Origin: Candidatus Poribacteria bacterium
GTDB taxonomy: Bacteria; Poribacteria; WGA-4E; B28-G17
Length of the DNA: 37,743 nt
Assembly (NCBI GenBank): GCA_021162805.1
Contig: JAGGXZ010000020.1
Coordinates: 1 to 37,743 of the forward strand
Reading direction: 5' to 3'
Position numbers and translations under genes: made by a program. This document shows, piece by piece, positions 32,127 to 37,743 of this stretch. Under the pieces are notes generated by a model. That model was not told the DNA's origin, did no database searches, and worked only from the letters and a program-made list of their open reading frames with translations. Each line of letters begins with the position of its first letter. Position 1 is the stretch's first letter.

Positions 32127-33890
32127 TCATCCTCCCCCAGTCTCTCCCATTACCGGAACGGAGACATCCGTCATAAGTAGGCTGCAGCGGGTATAGAAAC
32201 GCCCTCGATTTCCAGGGGATCGTCTATCACTACTCCCCTCGGATTGCGAAAAATAGAGCTTCTTCTCCCCAGCAGGTTGTCTCAGCAATATGCCGAGAGA
32301 GCAAAGGCGATCTTCATTCCGATCGGAGCCGATCCAGGAGATCCAATACAGGTTCTCCACCTCACGGTAGCTCAACAGCAGGTGGGTGACATGATGGGTT
32401 TTGAGGAACTCAAGAGCCTCCCTCTCGCTTTGGGCACAGAAGAGATGTCTCGACATCAGGTGTATCCAGTATGGGATGAAATGATCCTCATCGACAACCG
32501 TCCCTTTGTGGGCAAGGACGTTTATCATGCTTCCGTAATGCCACCATGCAGCCACCACGGCATCATCTGGGAGGTTATCCCTCATCCACTCCATTGCTTC
32601 CCTCCATTCAGGTGAAAGGAGAGGGCGTGATGTCCCGATCACTCTGAACCCAGCTCTGCCGTTTGAGACGATCAGGAATCCCAAGGCGATGCAGACGCAG
32701 ATGAGAAGGGGTATCTTGATGTAGGGAGATCGAAGATGAGATCTTATCGCCCTGAAAGCCTCGATGAAGGCAAAACTCGTGAAGATTAAAGCCGATGGTG
32801 CGAGGAAGAAATGCCACCTCTGTGCCCCTCTGGCTATAAGCAACATGACCGAAAACCAGCATAAGGCGAGAAGATAGGCATCGGGTATACCTTCCCCTTC
32901 AACATCCGATCTGATCCTTGAGAGGATCAAAAACAGGATGATCAGAGTGATGGATGAGATGTAGATCGCCTGGGAAACCCTCTCAGGCATCGGGAACCTG
33001 GTGTAGATCACCCCTATAAGGAAGATCTCCCATACCGAAAGTGAGAGCCATATGTTGAGGCCGATGGATTTGCAGATACGATACAGTGACAGAAGCGTTC
33101 CGTTGGAGAATGCGAGGAAGGCTATCCCATACCAGCTTATCCAATCGAATGCCGAGGGGAAGTATAGCTCGCTGATGGTTTTATTCAGCCTGTCTCTGCC
33201 CAGAGGGGATGTGAAGTTCTCCCACAGCAGGAGAAGCCTGTTTGAAGTGAGAGAAGGGGCGATCAAAGACAGCATAAGTAGAGCAAGCGATATCAGGAAT
33301 ACTCCCGCTCCCAGGGAGAGGAGTCCCATGGGGAGGTGGGTCATCACTTTGAAACGCCGGATGAGAAGATGAAGCAGACAGGTGAGGAGAAACCAGATCG
33401 GGAAACCCCATGCTAGAAGGGCGAAGGGTTTCAAGAAGAAATAGGTTCTGGTGAGAGAGAATGCTCCCGTTAGAGATGGAAGGATATAGAGGGCGAAAGA
33501 GAGGATGTCCTCCTTGGAGAGCCTGTCCCAGAGAAGCTTCAGGATGAGGAAGAGGATGATGATGGCGCTGAAGATACCGCTCCCCTCCCATGAAAGAAGG
33601 AGGAGCATTTGGAGCAGCCCTGAGGAGAAGGCGAGGATGTATCGCCTGATCCCTGAGGATCGGATGGTCTTGAGGAAGAGTAGGAGCGATCCTGTGGAGA
33701 GCGCCAGGCAGAGGGAGTCACGGTCTGAAAAGCCGGCCATGCTCCTGGGAAGGAGCAACGGTGAGAAGGAGGCCAGGAAGGTTGAGAGCAGGGCGACGGG
33801 CCTGAAAAGCGGCTCCGCCGGATTGATCCCCAGAGCCTTCCTCGTAGCTTTCAGTATTCTCCCTGTTCTCCCCGGCGGTTTCCCCTTCAT
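32127..33890 (-). CDS. STT3/PglB/AglB-like oligosaccharyltransferase, N-terminally truncated
   Basis: 587 aa. It has about ten membrane helices and a short C-terminal soluble part. Family signatures: GFSDRDS (53-59; the GFxDxD acidic motif), TISE (238-241; the TIxE substrate loop), and WWHYG (449-453) where STT3 has WWDYG. The WWDYG motif binds the Ser/Thr of the N-x-S/T sequon, and its Asp is His here. The first 150 or so residues of STT3, with the first DxD-type metal ligand, are missing. The frame begins at ATG 33890 without a ribosome site and is preceded by a stop nine codons upstream. It overlaps the end of a single-pass membrane protein frame. It may be non-functional, or expressed by coupling to that gene. 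Confidence 0.7.
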   Translation of the reverse strand: MKGKPPGRTGRILKATRKALGINPAEPLFRPVALLSTFLASFSPLLLPRSMAGFSDRDSLCLALSTGSLLLFLKTIRSSGIRRYILAFSSGLLQMLLLLSWEGSGIFSAIIILFLILKLLWDRLSKEDILSFALYILPSLTGAFSLTRTYFFLKPFALLAWGFPIWFLLTCLLHLLIRRFKVMTHLPMGLLSLGAGVFLISLALLMLSLIAPSLTSNRLLLLWENFTSPLGRDRLNKTISELYFPSAFDWISWYGIAFLAFSNGTLLSLYRICKSIGLNIWLSLSVWEIFLIGVIYTRFPMPERVSQAIYISSITLIILFLILSRIRSDVEGEGIPDAYLLALCWFSVMLLIARGAQRWHFFLAPSALIFTSFAFIEAFRAIRSHLRSPYIKIPLLICVCIALGFLIVSNGRAGFRVIGTSRPLLSPEWREAMEWMRDNLPDDAVVAAWWHYGSMINVLAHKGTVVDEDHFIPYWIHLMSRHLFCAQSEREALEFLKTHHVTHLLLSYREVENLYWISWIGSDRNEDRLCSLGILLRQPAGEKKLYFSQSEGSSDRRSPGNRGRFYTRCSLLMTDVSVPVMGETGGG

Positions 33891-34089
33891 CGGATGTCTC
33901 GTAGCTCTGTTTCTCTCTCAGGTGATGACTCTTTTCGGGTTTGTAGAGCCTGACATCGGGGGAGGGTGGCGTTTCGGGTTGGACTACCCTGCTTTCCTGC
34001 CTTTCTGAGAGTTTCTCGTTTATGATCATGCTCATCCAAACGGCCAGAGCAAGTATGGCTAATCCGGCAAGGATCAGTGCTTTTTTCAT
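33718..34089 (-). CDS. Single-pass membrane protein whose 3' half overlaps the STT3-like gene
   Basis: 123 aa. The first 25 residues are a membrane anchor ending in AVWMSMIINEKL, close to the AxxxVW...IINEKL start of the protein at 36591-35914. An acidic, Ser/Glu-rich linker follows. From about residue 85 the sequence runs over the STT3-like frame and looks like out-of-frame translation of it, so the natural C-terminus is probably lost. ATG 34089 has GGGAGG in front. Likely a chimera made by a deletion that joined an anchored protein to the truncated STT3-like gene. Confidence 0.55.
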   Translation of the reverse strand: MKKALILAGLAILALAVWMSMIINEKLSERQESRVVQPETPPSPDVRLYKPEKSHHLREKQSYETSDEGETAGENRENTESYEEGSGDQSGGAAFQARRPALNLPGLLLTVAPSQEHGRLFRP

Positions 34090-34110
34090 CCCTTTCACCC
34101 TCCCTCACAG

Positions 34111-34142
34111 TTTCTCATTTCAGCGTCTCAGCAACTCAGCAT
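34111..34142. repeat. CTCAGC 'phrase' repeat
   Basis: TCTCAGCAACTCAGC (34126-34140), preceded by TTTCTCATTTCAGCG. It lies upstream of the 123-aa membrane protein. The adjoining spacer to 34183 shows no gene. Confidence 0.45.
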
Positions 34143-34183
34143 AGACATTAGAACTTCTCCTATCCTCATGCCTCTCTTCACTG

Positions 34184-35014
34184 TCACTCCTCACGCCAGA
34201 CATCCCCTCTCAAATCCTGGGGATACTCGCTCAGATCTGCCCAACCGATCACCCATCTGCGCACCGTGCCGTCCGGCTTGGTCACACAACGAATCAGGGC
34301 TCCATCCACTCGTCGATAATACACAAGTTTAGTCCCATCCGGAAGTATACGACCTTTACTAGGAGTCAGTGTGTATCCTCGACCTAGCACCTGACGCATG
34401 CTCCGTTCGTGAATCGCCTTGTCCTCCTCCAACAACTCCTTATAATGAGCTAGGTAATCTGGATGGACGTAAACGGTCTCGTCGGGGTCAACATCCATAG
34501 GAACATATCCTGCTTTCCATTTATGGCTCAAAAGTCCCTGCCCAGCCGCTTCACGCATCTCCTCCTCTGTCTCCTGAAGCCGTTGCCGGTCTGCCTCCGT
34601 CGGCTGAAACACTAACGTCGTAGCCTCATAATACTGGGGAATACCTATCATTTCCAGTGGGACACCTCGGTTCATGATCTCATCGTACTCTGAGTAATCC
34701 TCCTCATCCTGCTCTCCAACCCCGGTTTTCCTTGGGCTTGCCTCGGATATCTCCTCCACTTTGCTGGCTTGAGCTTCTGAATTATCTATCTTTTTCAGCT
34801 CTTGTTGCTTAGCAAACTTCCCATTTGTTGCTGCAGTGAGTCTCCTCCGGTTGACAGTAGCCCTGGCCTCTCGATGAGTCAGATCGGATGGTGGGGACGC
34901 TATCTTCCCCTTCGAAGTCATAGGATTATCGGTGTTTTTCTCTACTCTGAGCCAAAATATCCAACTGATGAGGGCCAAAAGCGCTATGGATATCAATACA
35001 CGCTGTTTTTTCAT
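34184..35014 (-). CDS. Membrane-anchored protein of unknown function
   Basis: 276 aa. The N-terminal MKKQRVLISIALLALISWIF is a membrane anchor; the rest is a charged, probably extracytoplasmic body. The first 100 residues look disordered (Lys/Glu/Ser rich). From about 130 there is an ordered part, with EEEMREAAGQGLLSHKWK, VHPDYLAHYKELLEEDKAI and a C-terminal beta-like stretch (DGTKLVYYRRVDGALIRC, DGTVRRWVIGW). I do not recognise a domain. Its anchor resembles those of its neighbours at 34089, 35180 and 36591. GAGGG lies 10 bases before the ATG. Confidence 0.65.
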   Translation of the reverse strand: MKKQRVLISIALLALISWIFWLRVEKNTDNPMTSKGKIASPPSDLTHREARATVNRRRLTAATNGKFAKQQELKKIDNSEAQASKVEEISEASPRKTGVGEQDEEDYSEYDEIMNRGVPLEMIGIPQYYEATTLVFQPTEADRQRLQETEEEMREAAGQGLLSHKWKAGYVPMDVDPDETVYVHPDYLAHYKELLEEDKAIHERSMRQVLGRGYTLTPSKGRILPDGTKLVYYRRVDGALIRCVTKPDGTVRRWVIGWADLSEYPQDLRGDVWREE

Positions 35015-35048
35015 CGTTGTCTATCCCTCTCGCTTTTGAAATCACATC

Positions 35049-35180
35049 TCATATTACATTGACACATCTGTATGTGCCATCTCTGCCGCCTGGAGGGGTA
35101 TCTATGAGACCCTTTACACAAAATTCTTGACAGACCCAAACAGCAATCGTCAAACCGAAAAGAATAATAGGTTTCCTCAT
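35049..35180 (-). CDS. 43-aa single-pass membrane protein coupled to the GT2
   Basis: A 43-codon frame with an N-terminal membrane segment (MRKPIILFGLTIAVW) then a short, Cys-containing C-terminal part ending GTYRCVNVI. The ATG overlaps the GT2 stop as ATGA, which argues it is translated. The start resembles the AVW of the 123-aa neighbour's anchor. It is followed by a 34-base gap before the 276-aa anchored gene. No family recognised; a decayed member of the anchored-protein set is an alternative. Confidence 0.5.
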   Translation of the reverse strand: MRKPIILFGLTIAVWVCQEFCVKGLIDTPPGGRDGTYRCVNVI

Positions 35181-35902
35181 TCCTTATCACCTTTGTTATT
35201 CAAAGATAACCCTAACCGTCTCGTAAACCAACATTCAAGGACGATTTTGATAGCTTTAAATCCATCCCATACCTTCAACTTCTTACCCTCGTTTATCCCC
35301 CTCTGCTCATACATCACCGGAATCTCTCTCACCCTCAACCCCATTCCCAATCCCTTGCACACAAGCTCGAAATCTAGGTCAAACCCATCGCACCTCAATC
35401 CCATCCTCTCCATATCGTTCCTCTTCAAAGCCTTGTAACAACAAGCAACATCCCCAAGTTTCACCCCGTAAAGCAAGCTTACAAAAGCGGATATCAGCCT
35501 CCCTCCCCACAGATACCTCCTCATCTTCCTTCTCAACACCACCCTCTTTCCTATCACCATATCGGCTTTCCCGCTGATTATCGGCTCAACCAGCTTCGGT
35601 ATCTCTTCGGGGAAGTACTCTAGATCGGCATCCTGTATCACCACTATCCTGCCTTTTGCCTTCTTCAAAGCTTTCTTCACACAGGCTCCTTTTCCCTGGT
35701 TGGAGGGATTGAAAATCAATCTAAACGTTCTCGGTCTAATCGAAGAAAGCATCTCCCTTGTCCCGTCAGTTGAGCAATCATCAACGACAACGATCTCGTG
35801 GGGGATGTTAATCTGCGCCACCCTTCCGATTATCTCCCCTACGGTTTTGACCTCATTAAAAACGGGTATAATGATGGAAAGGATTGGTTTATCATTTCTC
35901 AT
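35177..35902 (-). CDS. GT2 glycosyltransferase, DPM1/polyprenyl-phosphate-mannose-synthase-like
   Basis: 241 aa. GT-A fold: SIIIPVFNEVKTVGEII at the nucleotide-binding start, VVVDDCSTDGT (38-48), the metal DxD in IQDADLEY (D91, D93), and a DVACCYKALKR acceptor loop followed by CDGFDLDFELVCKG. No membrane tail. This is the pattern of enzymes that load a sugar from a nucleotide donor onto polyprenyl phosphate. In this locus it would supply the STT3-like protein with lipid-linked sugar (inference). 11 bases after the stop of the 225-aa gene. Confidence 0.9.
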   Translation of the reverse strand: MRNDKPILSIIIPVFNEVKTVGEIIGRVAQINIPHEIVVVDDCSTDGTREMLSSIRPRTFRLIFNPSNQGKGACVKKALKKAKGRIVVIQDADLEYFPEEIPKLVEPIISGKADMVIGKRVVLRRKMRRYLWGGRLISAFVSLLYGVKLGDVACCYKALKRNDMERMGLRCDGFDLDFELVCKGLGMGLRVREIPVMYEQRGINEGKKLKVWDGFKAIKIVLECWFTRRLGLSLNNKGDKE

Positions 35903-35913
35903 CAGATGCCTCT

Positions 35914-36591
35914 CTACTCTCCTCCCCGACGATAATACTCATCCTGCCAGTTCACATTATGCCACTTCTCCGGTTCCTTTGTTATAAGAACGCCCCTTAT
36001 ATGAACACAAGGCCTTGTGGCTCTCCTCTTCAGCTCCTCAAGCTCAACTTTGAGCTTTTCCCTCTCCAAGGGAGATGTTGAAGGATCCTGAAGACGCTTT
36101 ATGATCCGGTCAAAGCGTCGCATCTCCTCCATGGTGGGATTAAATTCCATCTTCACCACCTTCTCGAAGTACGGCTCATCGTATTTTAAATGCAAAACCT
36201 TGCCGTTGTATATGACAATGTTATCTCCTCCAGCTCTCTTCAGGTGAGTTTCCCGGGTCTTTTGATTCTCCTGGGTAGCTTGATAAGCATTTTGACTTGC
36301 CAGGAGTTCCTTGACTTCCACAGTCTTCTGTTCCGATTTTTGATGATGACGGAGATCCTCTATCTCTTGAATCTTCCCAATGGCTTCTTCCTCAGATGAA
36401 GGGAAAGAGGGCTCTTTTATCCCTTCACCGCGGTTTACGCTTTCGCCCGCTGATTTGGTAATGGAAGAAGCAGGGATATCCGTCTGAATTATGACAATCC
36501 TGTTTAATTTCTCGTTTATGATCACACCCGTCCAGACACCGACCATGAAGATAGCCAAAGCTACAACCGGCAAAACTATCCTCTTCCCCAT
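35914..36591 (-). CDS. Single-pass membrane protein with helical C-terminal domain
   Basis: 225 aa. Membrane anchor (residues 4-26, LPVVALAIFMVGVWTGVIINEKL) nearly identical in style to the 123-aa protein at 34089. A disordered Glu/Gln/Ser-rich linker (40-115) follows, then a structured part: DNIVIYNGKVLHLKYDEPYFEKVV and a helical MEEMRRFDRIIKRLQD...REKLKVELEELKRR segment. GAGGTGG precedes the ATG by 5 bases. Unknown function; the shared anchor and locus suggest a surface component. GT2 follows 11 bases downstream. Confidence 0.7.
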   Translation of the reverse strand: MGKRIVLPVVALAIFMVGVWTGVIINEKLNRIVIIQTDIPASSITKSAGESVNRGEGIKEPSFPSSEEEAIGKIQEIEDLRHHQKSEQKTVEVKELLASQNAYQATQENQKTRETHLKRAGGDNIVIYNGKVLHLKYDEPYFEKVVKMEFNPTMEEMRRFDRIIKRLQDPSTSPLEREKLKVELEELKRRATRPCVHIRGVLITKEPEKWHNVNWQDEYYRRGGE

Positions 36592-36646
36592 TTTCCCACC
36601 TCGCAGATATTAGTTGAGACCACCTATCTTGGAAGAGTCCCGCCAT

Positions 36647-36764
36647 CGTTCATATTATCGCAGGGTGTAGCAGAAGGAGACCGGAAACCGGAGGCCGGTA
36701 TATCACATCCCCGTACTCTGGTCTCCTCTCAAAGATAACCACTACGCTCAAGGAGAATAAGAGC
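36647..36764. mobile_element. MITE-like long imperfect hairpin element, copy B
   Basis: The left end CGTTCATATTATCGC (36647 on) and GTGTAGCAGA match the left arm of copy A at 12199. The right end (36734-36764) matches the right arm at 12352-12381, including GATAACC, CTAC and CTCAAGG. Inside, GGAGACC and GGTCTCC pair. The core is shorter (118 vs 184 bp) and holds ACCGGAAACCGG instead of AACGTT repeats. Confidence 0.6.
36677..36698. repeat. ACCGG 'phrase' repeat inside MITE-like copy B
   Basis: GAGACCGGAAACCGG followed by AGGCCGG, three CCGG units at 7-8 base spacing within the hairpin. Confidence 0.45.
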
Positions 36765-36768
36765 AATT

Positions 36769-37212
36769 TCACTTGACCTGAAGGTATTCCTTTTTCCTGT
36801 CATTGCCGGAGCCATGTGTGACGGTCCAGGACATATAGCAGTTATGGGTATAGCTACCGCTTGATAGGTTCTTAACTACGGAATCGAAAGCGATAACGCT
36901 ATCAGCATTGACACAGTCCGTGCTAGTTATCAACTTGCTGGCATTGCCCTCTAGATAGGCGATGGAAACACCGGATTTTGTGAAGCTATCATTACCATAG
37001 ACGCTCGCGTAACTTGGTGATCCAGCACTAGCCATTGCTTGCAGACACCAGGAACATTGTACTACATAGCTTCCAGAATTTATAGTACCAGTAGGACCGG
37101 GGTCAATTTCATGGGAGCAATGATAAGTTGTTGCTAGCAAAACCGTCACGAACGATGCTACAAATAGAGTCGAAATCGCTAGGAATATCAGCTTAGGGAT
37201 TAAGTTTCTCAT
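36769..37212 (-). CDS. Secreted Cys-containing protein with three N-x-S sequons
   Basis: 147 aa. Signal peptide (LIFLAISTLFVASFVTVLLA, cut expected before TTYHC). The mature part (about 120 aa) has five Cys (HCSHE, QCSWC, DCVN, HNCYM), is Ser/Gly/Thr-rich and probably beta-rich with disulfides. It has three Asn sequons: GNDS, GNAS (preceded by Glu, so it fits the D/E-x-N-x-S bacterial form) and KNLS. GGAGGTG precedes the ATG. No family recognised. It sits in the STT3-like/GT2 locus, so it could be a glycosylated surface protein (inference). Confidence 0.7.
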   Translation of the reverse strand: MRNLIPKLIFLAISTLFVASFVTVLLATTYHCSHEIDPGPTGTINSGSYVVQCSWCLQAMASAGSPSYASVYGNDSFTKSGVSIAYLEGNASKLITSTDCVNADSVIAFDSVVKNLSSGSYTHNCYMSWTVTHGSGNDRKKEYLQVK

Positions 37213-37236
37213 CCTTACACCTCCCAGTTATAATCT

Positions 37237-37356
37237 CTAAGGGAGATATAAAATGAATCCTCTTTGGATAGCCACCTTGGCTTCCCCTACGCACCTTGCA
37301 AGCGTTTTTGCCTCGTTGAGGCACGGCATGACGACCGATAGCAGCATCGCCATCAT
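37237..37356 (-). pseudogene. GT2 glycosyltransferase N-terminal fragment
   Basis: About 32 codons resembling the start of a GT2: LLSVVMPCLNEAKTLARCV and GEAKVAIQRG, ending in a stop after FILYLP where the family would continue through the nucleotide-binding strand. The rest of the enzyme is absent. Upstream in frame (to 37482) nothing resembles GT2. Little else of note to 37213 except the ribosome site of the 147-aa gene. Confidence 0.55.
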
Positions 37357-37362
37357 CTCCCA

Positions 37363-37392
37363 GGAAGTCCGAAGTCCAACGTCCAAAGTCCG
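37363..37392. repeat. AGTCC 'phrase' repeat
   Basis: GAAGTCCGAAGTCCAACG followed by TCCAAAGTCCG: four xxGTCC units at 7-8 base spacing, just before the GT2 fragment. Confidence 0.6.
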
Positions 37393-37494
37393 AGAGCATC
37401 CTGAAAGATGCTTCACCATGATATAAGCAACTTTCATGCCAGATCGTGAACCCCCATAATTCTTTATTTCCCGATCCACCACATACCCCTCAAC

Positions 37495-37512
37495 TGATAA
37501 CTACAGTTATCA
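37495..37512. promoter_or_regulatory. 18-bp palindrome, copy 1
   Basis: TGATAACTACAGTTATCA: perfect 8-bp arms around AC. Identical to copy 2. The spacer 37513-37562 to copy 2 shows no gene. Confidence 0.6.
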
Positions 37513-37562
37513 CCTAGATGGGCGAAAAGCGGAAAATCCCTCTTGATATAAGGATTCTCGAC

Positions 37563-37580
37563 TGATAACTACAGTTATCA
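37563..37580. promoter_or_regulatory. 18-bp palindrome, copy 2
   Basis: Identical to copy 1, flanked in both by ACTGATAA on the left and ATCACC on the right, so similarity extends to 22 bases. Confidence 0.6.
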
Positions 37581-37584
37581 CCCC

Positions 37585-37602
37585 TGATAACCACAGTTAT
37601 CA
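37585..37602. promoter_or_regulatory. 18-bp palindrome, copy 3 (one mismatch)
   Basis: TGATAACCACAGTTATCA, one base from copies 1 and 2 and only 4 bases from copy 2. It contains the stop codon of the regulator fragment on the minus strand. Confidence 0.55.
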
Positions 37603-37743
37603 CCTATCATCCCTCAGGCGCCTTATCCCCAGATTCTTCATCTTCTTCATTAACCCCGTACGGCTCATCCCTATCCTATCCGCCGTCTGTGTTATGTTCC
37701 AACCCGTCTCATCCAACACCCTCAGGATCAGATCCCTCTCGAA
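37600..37743 (-). CDS. C-terminal end of an NtrC-family (Fis-type HTH) regulator, cut by window edge
   Basis: 47 codons, open to the window edge, ending TGA at 37600. The sequence LILRVLDETGWNITQTADRIGMSRTGLMKKMKNLGI is a Fis/NtrC-type DNA-binding helix-turn-helix, very close in layout to the end of the sigma54 regulator at 18543. The start and AAA+ domain lie beyond the window, so the family assignment rests on this domain only. Three palindromes abut its 3' end. It points the same way as the surface/glycosylation locus. Confidence 0.75.
   Translation of the reverse strand, partial: FERDLILRVLDETGWNITQTADRIGMSRTGLMKKMKNLGIRRLRDDR

Noticed and set aside
37237-37482. Intact 81-aa gene
   Set aside because: Only the 32 codons nearest the stop resemble anything (GT2 start); the rest crosses a phrase repeat.
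37495-37602. Possible CRISPR array
   Set aside because: Only three 18-bp repeats with spacers of 50 and 4 bases and a perfect palindrome inside each; it does not fit an array.

Overview
The window is bacterial chromosome with dense coding, short spacers and medium-high GC. It looks like an uncultured, Gram-negative-type lineage. A PLP-dependent DegT-family enzyme, GH4, xylose-isomerase-like and Gfo/Idh/MocA sugar enzymes, an M81 (MlrC-like) peptidase, a large OPT-like membrane protein of the DUF6785 kind and CARDB surface proteins occur together. That mix recalls Candidatus Poribacteria and related sponge, sediment or hot-spring lineages. This is inference from gene content; AlaS (6027-8687) would be the best marker to test it. 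No rRNA, tRNA or CRISPR array was found.

Left part (1-12.2 kb, almost all minus strand): a secreted CARDB protein cut by the window edge, a DegT-family PLP enzyme with its own promoter, then a GH4 glycosidase. Around these lies a decay zone (2.3-5.2 kb) with an IS630 transposase remnant, an internally deleted DUF5694 gene, a sigma-70 region 4 remnant and the 3' end of an IS200/IS605 tnpB element. Housekeeping genes follow: YtxH and DUF948-like envelope proteins, alaS and recX (ATGA-coupled, with a near-leaderless promoter), and an overlapping USP / LPG-synthase-like flippase / FemAB-like GNAT operon.

Middle (12.6-31.98 kb): a two-domain esterase-like protein whose second domain has lost its catalytic residues; a sugar isomerase plus Gfo/Idh oxidoreductase pair; and, from a back-to-back divergent promoter, a five-gene signalling operon. 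The operon encodes a membrane PAS histidine kinase, an NtrC-type sigma54 activator, REC-GGDEF, REC-GAF-PAS with a degenerate kinase core, and REC-HD-GYP. It therefore holds a c-di-GMP synthase, a hydrolase and an apparent signal-integrating pseudokinase. A coiled-coil protein with a diadenylate-cyclase (DAC) fold but an altered RHR motif meets it tail to tail. A stand-alone receiver, a divergent SecA and an M81 peptidase form the next plus-strand operon. An SDR dehydrogenase and a DUF6785-type membrane protein close this part on the minus strand.

Right part (32.1-37.74 kb, minus strand): a locus suggestive of protein glycosylation or the cell surface. It has an STT3/PglB-like oligosaccharyltransferase that lacks its N-terminal part, a DPM1-like GT2, several single-pass membrane proteins with related N-termini (one only 43 aa, ATGA-coupled to the GT2), and a secreted Cys-containing protein with three N-x-S sequons. 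Upstream are a GT2 fragment, three copies of an 18-bp palindrome, and the C-terminal Fis-type helix-turn-helix of another NtrC-family regulator cut by the window edge.

Two copies of a dispersed, long-hairpin, MITE-like element (12199-12382 and 36647-36764) and several short 'phrase' repeats occupy the spacers.
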